Of a DNA stretch of 64,000 nucleotides, positions 9,772 to 17,541 are shown piece after piece. The position numbers and the translations under genes were made by a program. Within the stretch, counting starts at the first letter, position 1, and each line of letters opens with the position of its first letter. This DNA is from CAXSBA01 sp965277105. Its GTDB lineage: Bacteria > Spirochaetota > UBA12135 > COTS27 > CAXSBA01. Location of the stretch: positions 1,116,001 to 1,180,000 of the forward strand of contig OZ255710.1 of NCBI GenBank assembly GCA_965277105.1, read 5' to 3'. The notes beneath the pieces were generated by a model that saw only the letters and a program-made list of their open reading frames with translations, searched no databases and was not told where the DNA came from.

Positions 9772-11344
9772 GATAAAAATCCTGGTTTAACTTTTTATCC
9801 TGCTCGCTTACCGCTAAGTCTGCATCATCCACATCATCGAGATTTTTATAAAGTTGATTTTTATTAAGGATAGAGATTAAAAACTTTTTTTGCTCCGCTA
9901 AATCCAAATTAGTAAATTCACCTTTCTTTTTCTCTAGTTTTTTTAACTCCACATCGTAGTTTAAAAATGCTTTTTCTTTTATTTCATCATAGAGTTTTAA
10001 AATGGATTTTTCATCGGCTTTGACTACTTTATCAATAAAGGCTTGATTGTATTTAGCTAGCTCGAAATAGATAAATTCATTATCAATATTTTCAGTTTTA
10101 ATAACTTGGTGGACACGCTCACAAGTAACATTTTTAATATAATCCATTTGCTCAATCATAATGAACTGTCTATTACCTCCATCTTCTTTATTTAATTCCA
10201 GAACGGCGTGTGCAGTTGTGCCACTTCCAGCATGATAATCTAGAACAATTGCATTCTTATCACTACTAACAACTGCATAAATACAATCATAAACATTCCA
10301 TAATGACTTTGGAAAATCAAATTGGCAATCTGGCACTAATTTTTTAACTAATTTTGTGCCATACTCATTTGCGTCATATCTTTTATCTTGCCACACTGTT
10401 CTATATGTTCCAAAATTTTTCCCTATTTGAATATCGTTATTTTTAAATCTTAATAAGTGCTTAACATTTTCAATGCTTTGTCTTGCGTATCGCCATTTTC
10501 TTTCAATACCTTCTTTATCTATTGGATAAATATATGTTTTATCATCAACATTTTCTATTTGTTTTGGATGAATATCATTGGGTACAACATCGCCAAACCC
10601 AATAATTTTATTATCTTTGACAATAATAGGATAAAAGCAATTTTTAGCATCTTTTCTTTCACTTTCTCCCCCATTGTCTCTCAACCCTCTAAATTTTATA
10701 TTTTCTTTTTCAATTTTTCTATTGCCTATTACTTTTACACCTCTAGGAAAAACAAAAAAAGCGTATTCATGGGTCGCTGAAAAATTAGCGCCAATTACAC
10801 CTCTAGGATTATGAACAATAGTTATACAATGATTCTCATATCCTTTAAATATTTCATCTAATAATACTCCTAAATAATATTGTTCTTTTGAGTCTATGGC
10901 AACAACCATTGCTCCATCATCGGTTAGCAACTTTTTAGCGCTTTCAAGGCGATTTTTCATAAAAATAAGCCAAGTGCTTCGCTTAAAACTGTTGTTATAA
11001 CAAAAAGTATCTGCATCGTCTCCCTTGTTGTAAGGTGGATCAATATAGATGAGCTTTACTTTTCCGGCAAAATTACTTTTTAAAGTATGAAGGGCTAATA
11101 AGTTATTTCCTTTAATGATGAGATTATCTTGAATGGTGCCAGTTTCATCACGAGTAAACTTCACTTCATCACTCACGCCATCTTTGGTGTATTTTTTAGC
11201 ATTGGTAATGACTTTATTATCCAGTAGGCGAGTAATTTCATCTTTAGCTAAAATTTCGTTAAAAAATATTTCTTTCTTCTTTTCATCGTCTTTGGTTTGC
11301 CCACCTTCTAAGACGCAATCTTTAAAAGGAAAAGACAAAACCAC
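9764..11344 (-). CDS. mod: Type III DNA methyltransferase Mod, main reading frame (5' end frameshifted)
   Basis: N6-adenine methyltransferase and recognition subunit of the type III system. In this frame DPPY is at residues 102-105 and the S-adenosylmethionine motif AGSGTT at 372-377, in the beta-class order, with the target recognition region between. The frame stays open upstream of the nominal GTG at 11344, back to about 11520, and that extra stretch (starting REHFF, then LLDSYTKFINQIGLT) is typical Mod N-terminus. The natural ATG at 11669 lies in another frame. One base too many in an A6 run (11522-11527) separates the two frames; removing one A gives an uninterrupted 634-residue protein of normal size. 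The GTG at 11344 is thus probably not a true start. Both methyltransferase motifs are intact. Confidence 0.85.
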   Translation of the reverse strand: MVLSFPFKDCVLEGGQTKDDEKKKEIFFNEILAKDEITRLLDNKVITNAKKYTKDGVSDEVKFTRDETGTIQDNLIIKGNNLLALHTLKSNFAGKVKLIYIDPPYNKGDDADTFCYNNSFKRSTWLIFMKNRLESAKKLLTDDGAMVVAIDSKEQYYLGVLLDEIFKGYENHCITIVHNPRGVIGANFSATHEYAFFVFPRGVKVIGNRKIEKENIKFRGLRDNGGESERKDAKNCFYPIIVKDNKIIGFGDVVPNDIHPKQIENVDDKTYIYPIDKEGIERKWRYARQSIENVKHLLRFKNNDIQIGKNFGTYRTVWQDKRYDANEYGTKLVKKLVPDCQFDFPKSLWNVYDCIYAVVSSDKNAIVLDYHAGSGTTAHAVLELNKEDGGNRQFIMIEQMDYIKNVTCERVHQVIKTENIDNEFIYFELAKYNQAFIDKVVKADEKSILKLYDEIKEKAFLNYDVELKKLEKKKGEFTNLDLAEQKKFLISILNKNQLYKNLDDVDDADLAVSEQDKKLNQDFYRE

Positions 11345-11669
11345 GTCCTCGTTTTTCTTAATAGATTTATTGGAGATAGTTAATCCTATTTGATTAATGA
11401 ACTTAGTATAACTATCTAAAAGGAAGTTTTTATCAGTAATATAATCGATAAATTCACGGTAATTAAAAACAGTCGTAACTTTATCGTCCGCTTTTATTTC
11501 TTTAAAAAAATGTTCCCGGGATTTTTTGGTTACTAAATAATAAAGCGATTAAATTTTTATCAAATTTTTCCGCACTGTCTATAATATTTTGCTTTAAAAG
11601 ATTTCCCTTTTCATCGACAAAATTTTGTTTAAGTAATGTTTCTAATTCTTCAGAGAATTCTTTTTTCAT
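11345..11669 (-). pseudogene. mod: Out-of-frame 5' portion of mod
   Basis: An ATG at 11669 opens a 55-codon frame ending at 11502. Its product ends ...LLFSNQK and then runs into PGTFF-stop. In the next frame the text continues as SREHFF and on into Mod. Known Mod proteins commonly read LLxSxxKxxEHFF here, so the two frames belong to one gene split by a +1 base in the A6 run. This could be a real inactivating mutation, a phase-variable off state, programmed slippage or a sequencing error; the sequence alone cannot separate these. Confidence 0.8.
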
Positions 11670-11680
11670 AACAGAAAATT

Positions 11681-11689
11681 ATTATATCA
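11681..11689 (-). promoter_or_regulatory. Candidate extended -10 promoter for mod-res
   Basis: Minus-strand TGATATAAT, a full extended -10 match, in the 29-base gap between yejE and mod. It ends 11 bases before the ATG at 11669, so a transcript would have almost no leader. It would allow mod-res to be transcribed separately from the operon upstream. Confidence 0.4.
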
Positions 11690-11698
11690 TGATAAAAA

Positions 11699-12730
11699 CT
11701 ACCGGTTATAGTCAAAGGCATCGCGGATAGCTTCTCCTAAAAAAACCAACAAACTAAGTAAAATAGATAAAGAAAAAAAACCCGTCAAACCTAGCCAAGG
11801 AGCGTGTAAGTTGTTCCTGCCTTGCTGGATAAGCTCCCCTAAAGACGGAGAAGGAGAAGGAAGCCCAAAACCTAGAAAGTCTAAAGCCGCTAAGGTAGTA
11901 ATGGCACTACTTAAATTGAAGGGCAGAAAAGTAAGCGTCGCCACCATAGCATTAGGTAAGATATGGCGGAAAATAATAGTTGTATGGCTTAAGCCCAAGG
12001 CCTTAGCCGACTGAACATAGTCGTAGTTCCTGGTTTTTAAAAACTCAGCCCTTACTACTCCTACGTAATTCATCCATCCAAAAAGACTCATAATCAGCAG
12101 CAGCCATAGAAAATTGTGATCAATCACACTCGACAAAATAATCAACAGATAAAGCATAGGGATAGAATCCCATATCTCCATAAAACGTTGAAATAAAAGA
12201 TCTAACCATCCGCCCAAATACCCTTGCAGAGCACCAGCGATTATTCCCAACACAATAGAAATGCTAGTCAAAGCTAAACCAAAAATAATTGACAATCGAA
12301 AACCATAAACTACCCGTGAAAAAACATCACGGGCTTGATCGTCAGTTCCTAAAATATTAGCTTTAGAAGGAGGTGAAGGAATGGAGACATTTAAATCTTT
12401 TATAATGGTATCGTAGTAGTAAGGGAAAGGAGGCCAAATAATCCAACCGGCATTATCAATAAGATCAACTAAATAGGGGTCTTGATAGTCAGTTGCAGTT
12501 TCAAAATCTCCTCCAAAGGTGGTCTCAGGATAATCTTTTAAGACTGGGAAATAAAAAGAGTTTTTATAATAAACCACTAAGGGTTTATCGTTTAACCAAA
12601 ATTCACCCAGAAGACTAATCCCAAATAAAAAAAATAATATCCAAAAAGAATAATAACCTCTTTTGTTTTTTTTAAAGTTATCTATTCGCCGTTTATTTAG
12701 AGGAGATAATTTTTTTAAAAGCATAAACAA
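11699..12730 (-). CDS. yejE: YejE-like ABC transporter permease (oligopeptide/microcin C type)
   Basis: Inner-membrane permease of the DppC/OppC family, 343 residues. A first helix (about 28-46) is followed by a ~90-residue periplasmic region, then five or six helices. The cytoplasmic EAA loop that docks the ATPase reads SAKALGLSHTTIIFRHILPNA-like around residues 240-260. The long N-terminal insertion, the GTDDQARDVFSRVVYG segment and pairing with a YejB-like partner point to the YejABEF group, which imports peptides or peptide-like compounds. yejB is 22 bases upstream. Neither the binding protein (YejA) nor the ATPase (YejF) is in the window. The family is sure; the substrate is inferred. 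Confidence 0.87.
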   Translation of the reverse strand: MFMLLKKLSPLNKRRIDNFKKNKRGYYSFWILFFLFGISLLGEFWLNDKPLVVYYKNSFYFPVLKDYPETTFGGDFETATDYQDPYLVDLIDNAGWIIWPPFPYYYDTIIKDLNVSIPSPPSKANILGTDDQARDVFSRVVYGFRLSIIFGLALTSISIVLGIIAGALQGYLGGWLDLLFQRFMEIWDSIPMLYLLIILSSVIDHNFLWLLLIMSLFGWMNYVGVVRAEFLKTRNYDYVQSAKALGLSHTTIIFRHILPNAMVATLTFLPFNLSSAITTLAALDFLGFGLPSPSPSLGELIQQGRNNLHAPWLGLTGFFSLSILLSLLVFLGEAIRDAFDYNR

Positions 12731-12752
12731 ACTACTAATAAATTACACTTCA

Positions 12753-13841
12753 TCACCCTTGCCTTTTTTCAAAATCAATGCGAGGATCAATCAGCGAATA
12801 AGAAATATCGGTAATGATTTTCACTAATAATCCCAGTAAAGAAAAGAAAAAAAGGGTTCCGAAAATAATAGGGTAGTCGTATTTTAAAGCAGCATTGAAC
12901 CCTAAAAGCCCTAGACCATCAAGCGAAAAAATAACTTCAATGAGAAGAGAACTAGTAAATAAAATACTAATAAGCGCACTAGGGAAACCCGAGATGACAA
13001 TTAGCATAGCGTTCCTAAAAACATGCCCGTAGAGAATTTTTTTTTCTTTTAGCCCCTTGGATCTGGCAGTTAAAACGTATTGCATGTGGATTTGATCGAG
13101 GAAAGAATTTTTAGTGAGAAAAACTAAACTAGCAAAACCGGAAATCACCATCGATAAAACTGGCAAGGTAATGTGATGAAAATAATCGACAACTTTTCCC
13201 CACCAACTTAAATCGGAGAAATTTTCCGAGACCAATCCCCTTAAAGGGAACCAACTAAAATATTCTCCTCCAGCAAAAAAAATTAATAGGAAAATAGCAA
13301 AAAGAAAATTGGGGATAGCATAAAAAATAGTAATAATAGTAGAAGTAAAAATATCAAAGCGAGTGCCATCTTGAATGGCTTTGTAAATGCCTAAGGGGAT
13401 AGATATTAAATATACCAGTAGCGTCGTCCAAATCCCTAAAGAAATGGAAACGGGTAACTTTTCAATAACTAAACTAATAACGCTTCTATCTTGATAAAAA
13501 CTATCACCAAAATTAAAAGAAAAATAATTTTTAAGCATAGTAAAAAAGCGAACATAGGCCGGGTCGTTAAGCCCATAATATTCTTGCAGTTCCTCATAAA
13601 GCTCTGCTTCAAGTTTGCCTCCTCCTTGGTAAAGAGAATCTTCTTGATTACTCATTATTTCTCCTCGCTCGTTATCCGAGAGCCGAGCAAAACTTCCTCC
13701 CATATCTTGATTGTGAATAGAGGCTAAAATCTGCTCCACAGGCCCACCGGGAACAATTTGGATGATAGCAAAATTGATGAACATAATCCCAATAAGCGTG
13801 GGGATAATTAGTAGCAAACGTTTAAAAAAATAGAAAAGCAA
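12753..13841 (-). CDS. yejB: YejB-like ABC transporter permease (oligopeptide/microcin C type)
   Basis: Inner-membrane permease of the DppB/OppB family, 362 residues, partner of YejE. The first helix ends with the IQIVPGGPVEQ motif typical of the family. A long periplasmic insertion (about 40-125) is characteristic of YejB. The EAA loop (TARSKGLKEKKILYGHVFRNA-like, around residues 270-290) and C-terminal SLIDPRIDF are also present. The start is TTG at 13841, six bases after the stop codon of the preceding gene; no in-frame ATG precedes the conserved first helix. An AAAGG sits just upstream. It forms one operon with the CBM48 gene upstream and yejE downstream. Confidence 0.87.
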   Translation of the reverse strand: MLFYFFKRLLLIIPTLIGIMFINFAIIQIVPGGPVEQILASIHNQDMGGSFARLSDNERGEIMSNQEDSLYQGGGKLEAELYEELQEYYGLNDPAYVRFFTMLKNYFSFNFGDSFYQDRSVISLVIEKLPVSISLGIWTTLLVYLISIPLGIYKAIQDGTRFDIFTSTIITIFYAIPNFLFAIFLLIFFAGGEYFSWFPLRGLVSENFSDLSWWGKVVDYFHHITLPVLSMVISGFASLVFLTKNSFLDQIHMQYVLTARSKGLKEKKILYGHVFRNAMLIVISGFPSALISILFTSSLLIEVIFSLDGLGLLGFNAALKYDYPIIFGTLFFFSLLGLLVKIITDISYSLIDPRIDFEKRQG

Positions 13842-13847
13842 TGCCTT

Positions 13848-14531
13848 TTATTCTTTGTCGAAAAAATTAACCGTCAAGGAAAAGCTATTTTTAATAGTAG
13901 CGTTATTAAAAGCATCTAAAAAATACTCGCCATCAGCCCAAAAAATATATAATGGTCTAGTAGCAAATAACAACTTCTCTAAAACCCAGTACTCTCCTTC
14001 TCTATACATTTTGTCTTTACCCTTCTCCCAGCGGTTTTCATCGCCTAGCCAGTATACTTCTCGATAATTTTTGTCTTTAAGGTAAAAACGGTAATAATTG
14101 CCAGTTAATTTAATAGGGCTTTTTATCGAAAAAAAATAATCTTTTCCTAGAGAAAAAGTAGATAGTTTATTACCATAAAAATCTAGGGAAATTTTAGTTT
14201 GCTCAGGGTCGTTTTGCCAAATGCCATTGACTAGAAAACGATACCGATAATCTCCTTTTTTAAGATTTTTTTTAAAAAAAAGATAGCTTATCCCTAAATC
14301 ACTTTTGAGAAATTTAATTTTTTCTTGCCAATTATCAAAACTCCCACTAAGATAAACTTCTTCATTCCCTTTCGCTAAGTAAGTAAACAAAATGCCATTT
14401 TTATACAAGATGGGCTTATTCACCACTTCCTTAAAAAGTTTATAGTCAAAATTTTCGGCTACTGTGATTAAACCAGTTTCGGCTACCAAATAAGAAACAA
14501 GCCAGCAAAAAAAAAGTGCTTTTTTAATCAT
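13848..14531 (-). CDS. Exported protein with CBM48/AMPK-beta-like glycogen-binding fold
   Basis: A 227-residue protein with a cleavable-looking signal peptide (first ~18 residues). Residues ~45-125 read as an early-set/CBM48 domain of the AMPK-beta type: a VYLSGSFDNWQE motif, then KGDYRYRFLVNGIWQNDPE. A second, more degraded copy seems to occupy about 135-220 (VYWLGDENRWEKG, then PLYIFWADGEYFLDAF). Such domains usually bind alpha-glucans and sit in cytoplasmic enzymes; here there is no catalytic domain, and the signal peptide places it in the periplasm or envelope. It lies between a GerMN protein and yejB. It may bind a sugar polymer or act as a structural module; no function is assigned. Confidence 0.7.
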   Translation of the reverse strand: MIKKALFFCWLVSYLVAETGLITVAENFDYKLFKEVVNKPILYKNGILFTYLAKGNEEVYLSGSFDNWQEKIKFLKSDLGISYLFFKKNLKKGDYRYRFLVNGIWQNDPEQTKISLDFYGNKLSTFSLGKDYFFSIKSPIKLTGNYYRFYLKDKNYREVYWLGDENRWEKGKDKMYREGEYWVLEKLLFATRPLYIFWADGEYFLDAFNNATIKNSFSLTVNFFDKE

Positions 14532-14560
14532 TATATTTTAATTAATTATATTTTAATTAA
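14531..14560. repeat. 15-bp perfect tandem duplication at a gene junction
   Basis: Two exact copies of TTATATTTTAATTAA (14531-14545 and 14546-14560, plus strand). Read on the minus strand, the pair contains the gerMN stop codon, two TATAAT hexamers and the first base of the next start codon. The outer hexamer (14550-14545) ends 13 bases before that ATG. Confidence 0.85.
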
Positions 14561-15437
14561 AAATCATCTTGCTCTTTAAATCTTTTCTAGAATAAAAGGG
14601 TTTAAGGATTAGCCCATCTCCTCCTAATTTTTCTTTTCGCTCTCCTTCAATAAGGATAGAAATAAAAAAAACTTTTTCGGGGAAAACACTTTTATCTAAA
14701 TTGAAAATAGTCCATAAAATTTCTTGCAGCCTTATTTCTAATCCCTTATAGCCATACTTGCTATTTTCTAAAAAGCGATTAAAATCCAAAACCAACGTCT
14801 CGTTTTCAATAAAAAGATTCCTAAGTCTAATATTAGAGGAAAAAAAATTCTTCAAGGTTGTTTCTTCGCTTCGAAAACCAATTAAAGACGAGATGGTTTT
14901 TTTTAGTAAATTTTTAGAAGAAGCGTATTCTATTTTTTGCGGAATAGGAATAAAATGGATAGCATTTTTTTCACGAGAAAACTGTGGCAAATATAAACTA
15001 ACAACAGCATTATTAAGTGCTTTAGTTAAAGTAGTAGATTGTGGAGTTAAAGACTCGGATGGATTACTTGGTTTAATAGTAGTTTGACTAGAAGATAAAG
15101 GCAGACTCTCATTTATAGATGGGGTGACTTGAACTTTACTAATAGAAGAAGCCTCACTATTACTAGCGGAGTTACTAGCTGGAATAGCTAATGGGGTATC
15201 AAAAAAAACATTGTAAATTTCTCGAAAAATCGAATTTTCATCTTGAAAAACCTTAAAAACCACGTAACTAAAAGTTATAAATAAAAAAGAAAAAATCAGG
15301 AAATAATAGCGAACCTGATAATTGACTTTGTTTTTAGTTTTTCTAGTTTTCTTGCGATAAGGGACTAAATTTCGACCTTTAAGGATTTTCCCCTCAGCGA
15401 ACAAGGTTTTTTTATTGATGTCAGTATAGCGATTCAC
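14553..15437 (-). CDS. GerMN-domain membrane-anchored protein
   Basis: A 294-residue type II membrane protein: a basic cytoplasmic N-terminus, one helix at about 43-63, a Ser/Thr/Pro-rich linker (about 80-145) and a C-terminal GerMN domain (about 150-285). The domain is recognisable from VVSLYLPQF, the LIGFRSEETTLKNFFSSNIRLRNL-like central part, LVLDFNRFLE and the LRLQEILWTIFNL-like helix. GerMN domains occur in spore germination and cell-wall-associated proteins but also in non-sporeformers, where their role is poorly known. The start is GTG at 15437. It lies 21 bases before the CBM48 gene. Domain call fairly sure, function open. Confidence 0.75.
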   Translation of the reverse strand: MNRYTDINKKTLFAEGKILKGRNLVPYRKKTRKTKNKVNYQVRYYFLIFSFLFITFSYVVFKVFQDENSIFREIYNVFFDTPLAIPASNSASNSEASSISKVQVTPSINESLPLSSSQTTIKPSNPSESLTPQSTTLTKALNNAVVSLYLPQFSREKNAIHFIPIPQKIEYASSKNLLKKTISSLIGFRSEETTLKNFFSSNIRLRNLFIENETLVLDFNRFLENSKYGYKGLEIRLQEILWTIFNLDKSVFPEKVFFISILIEGERKEKLGGDGLILKPFYSRKDLKSKMIFN

Positions 15438-15482
15438 TTTCTTAAAATATCGATAGAAAGGTTAAATCACTAAACTAATAAA

Positions 15483-16262
15483 TTACTTATTTTTTTTTAA
15501 TAAAGATTTTTTATAATTCACCCAACTAGTAATTCTTTTATCAATTCTCTCTTTATTTTCTCGATCATTAGTGTAAATATTAAGTTGATTTAAAATATTT
15601 AAGAATTCAATTCCTTTAGTAATTTCTAAGGTGCTCTCATTAAAGCTATCGTTTTTCATATGCATATTCCAATATTCGTCGGCTATTTCTTCTAGAAGGG
15701 ATTTGGTGAGCGATAAAAAATCTTGGTATTTGTAATAGTCAGAATTTTCTACATCAGTTTTTTTGATAAGATTTTTAAAATCGATAGCATTAATCAGCAC
15801 TAATGAGTATTTATCTTTTAGAGAAATAACGCTAATTTTTAATTTAGAAGAGTAATCCAATAAGTTATTTAAACGATCAATTTGGAAACCAATTATTTTC
15901 AGCCAATTAATAATTTCTAATAGATCAAAAGTTTGGTAAAGTTTTTCTTTATTATCACTAGTGTAGTTAAACCCACTAAAATACTTGGTTTTCAAAAAGC
16001 TAGCAAAAAGCGACAGCGCCATATTAAGGTTTTTTCTAACTGCAGTATAATGATTATCTTTGGCTGATTCTTCTTTTTTTTGAAGGGAAAGAATAATAAA
16101 GTAAAAACAACTCAATTTTATATAACTGGCTATTTTTAAAAAAAGATGATTAACGTCGTTTTCATTTTTTTCATTATTATTACCTAATTGCTCTATTTCA
16201 TCTAAAACATCTTCAATATTTTCTTCCATATCAATGATAGTTTTTTTTGCCTGTTTATCCAT
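15483..16262 (-). CDS. Hypothetical protein, largely helical
   Basis: I do not recognise this 259-residue protein. It has an acidic N-terminus (MEENIEDVLDEIEQLGNN) and is then predicted to be almost all alpha-helical, rich in Lys, Leu, Ile and Asn. One hydrophobic stretch (about 47-60) is too short and too mixed to be a confident membrane segment. There is no signal peptide, cysteine cluster or nucleotide-binding motif. It starts three bases after the ynjF stop codon, so it is translated with that gene, and sits ahead of gerMN. The coding region is real from its length, spacing and codon use; its job is unknown. Confidence 0.65.
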   Translation of the reverse strand: MDKQAKKTIIDMEENIEDVLDEIEQLGNNNEKNENDVNHLFLKIASYIKLSCFYFIILSLQKKEESAKDNHYTAVRKNLNMALSLFASFLKTKYFSGFNYTSDNKEKLYQTFDLLEIINWLKIIGFQIDRLNNLLDYSSKLKISVISLKDKYSLVLINAIDFKNLIKKTDVENSDYYKYQDFLSLTKSLLEEIADEYWNMHMKNDSFNESTLEITKGIEFLNILNQLNIYTNDRENKERIDKRITSWVNYKKSLLKKNK

Positions 16263-16265
16263 ATT

Positions 16266-16877
16266 TTAAATTTCGGTAAATTTTCTGTAGCCCATTAATA
16301 TTCTTAAAAAAGTAGTAAGAAAACAAACAACAGCAAAAATAAAACTAAAAACAACAAAACAACTAGGGAAAAGGCAAATAAGAATAAAAAATAAAATGGT
16401 TTCCGTGCCTTCAGCTAAGCCTATTAAATAATAAATTCCTTTTTGCTGATAAATGGTGCTTTTTAGCTTCCGCCGTTCAGCGATGATGGAAAAAGCCAAA
16501 AAACTAGTCCCAGTTCCTACAAAAGAAAACATTAAAACCGAGCCAGCTAGAGCATTTTTTTCTGGATTATAAATAATAAAAGCTAAAACCACACCAGAAT
16601 AAAAAATAAAATCTAAAACAATATCGAGAAAACTACCGCGATCGGTTGGTTTAGTTAAACGAGCTAGCCGCCCATCCAAACCATCTCCTAATCGATTTAA
16701 AAGTATAAATAATAATCCCAATAAAAAAAATCCTTGACTAATCAACCCCATAGCCCCAACTCCTAAAAAAAAACTAACGATAGTAACCGTGTCAGGAGCG
16801 ATATTTTTTTTTTTAAGCCAATAAACTAAGGGTTTAATCAAAAAAGAAACCCAAGGGATAACCCATCTATCAAGCAT
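16266..16877 (-). CDS. ynjF: CDP-alcohol phosphatidyltransferase (YnjF-like)
   Basis: Integral membrane enzyme of 203 residues that would transfer a phosphatidyl (or similar) group from a CDP-linked donor to an alcohol. The signature reads DGLDGRLARLT followed by FLDIVLD, giving the DGxxAR and DxxxD metal-binding acids (around residues 65-90). About six helices follow the usual fold. The closest named relative I can place is E. coli YnjF, supported by the neighbouring ynjD and ynjC homologues. The ATG comes one base after the ynjD stop codon. The acceptor alcohol cannot be deduced. Confidence 0.82.
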   Translation of the reverse strand: MLDRWVIPWVSFLIKPLVYWLKKKNIAPDTVTIVSFFLGVGAMGLISQGFFLLGLLFILLNRLGDGLDGRLARLTKPTDRGSFLDIVLDFIFYSGVVLAFIIYNPEKNALAGSVLMFSFVGTGTSFLAFSIIAERRKLKSTIYQQKGIYYLIGLAEGTETILFFILICLFPSCFVVFSFIFAVVCFLTTFLRILMGYRKFTEI

Positions 16878-16878
16878 C

Positions 16879-17508
16879 TTAGGTTAAATGAATAATCTTA
16901 CTTTGGGGAGGGGCATCTTTTTCATCATGAGTTACTAATATAGTTGGAATGTTGAGCTTTTTAATAAGGTTAAAAACAAAATTTCTCATTTCCAGACGTA
17001 GTTTAGCATCTAATTTAGAAAAAGGCTCGTCAAGTAGCAATACTTTTGGCTCTGCCAATAAAGCTCGGATTAAGCTTATTCTAGCTTTTTGTCCTCCAGA
17101 AAGAGTATAAATGGGTTTGGTTTTAAATTCAAGTAATTTTGCTGAAGATAAAAAAAAAGTGATTTTTTCTTGCTTTTCTCTTTTATTTAAATGGAACGGG
17201 AGAGCAAATAAAAGGTTTTCTTCAACATTCATATGCGGGAAAAGCAAGTCATCTTGAAAAAGGATCCCTATTTTGCGCTTTTGAATAGGAAGATGGGAAA
17301 TTTCTTTTCCATTAAGATAGATATTTCCCTTATAATGAAAATCATTTTTACCTAAAGCACCGCAGATAAAAGACAACAATGTGGACTTACCACACCCTGA
17401 AGGGCCCATTATCGTCACTACTTCTCCTTTTTTAACTAATAAAGAAAAATTATCAAATAAACGAACTTCTTCATTGTAAATGGTAGTTTTTTCTAAGCGA
17501 ATCGACAT
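16879..17508 (-). CDS. ynjD: ABC transporter ATP-binding protein, YnjD-like
   Basis: A 209-residue cytoplasmic ATPase that energises the permease encoded just upstream. Walker A GPSGCGKST is at about residues 35-43, the Q-loop in GILFQDDLLFP, signature LSGGQKAR, Walker B LLLDEPFSKLD and the H-loop in LVTHDE. The strings THLPIQKRKIGILFQD-like and LIRALLAEPK closely resemble E. coli YnjD, and the flanking permease and CDP-alcohol transferase match that operon. Family membership is certain. The YnjD assignment is strong, though YnjBCD's substrate is itself not well settled (a thiamine-like import system has been suggested by similarity). Confidence 0.87.
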   Translation of the reverse strand: MSIRLEKTTIYNEEVRLFDNFSLLVKKGEVVTIMGPSGCGKSTLLSFICGALGKNDFHYKGNIYLNGKEISHLPIQKRKIGILFQDDLLFPHMNVEENLLFALPFHLNKREKQEKITFFLSSAKLLEFKTKPIYTLSGGQKARISLIRALLAEPKVLLLDEPFSKLDAKLRLEMRNFVFNLIKKLNIPTILVTHDEKDAPPQSKIIHLT

Positions 17509-17541
17509 AACTAATCAATAATAGTAAGTTATTAATAATTA

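Noticed and set aside
7162..11669. Restriction-modification genes as part of a larger defence island
   Set aside because: No other defence genes, integrase, tRNA-linked repeats or insertion sequences are seen beside them.
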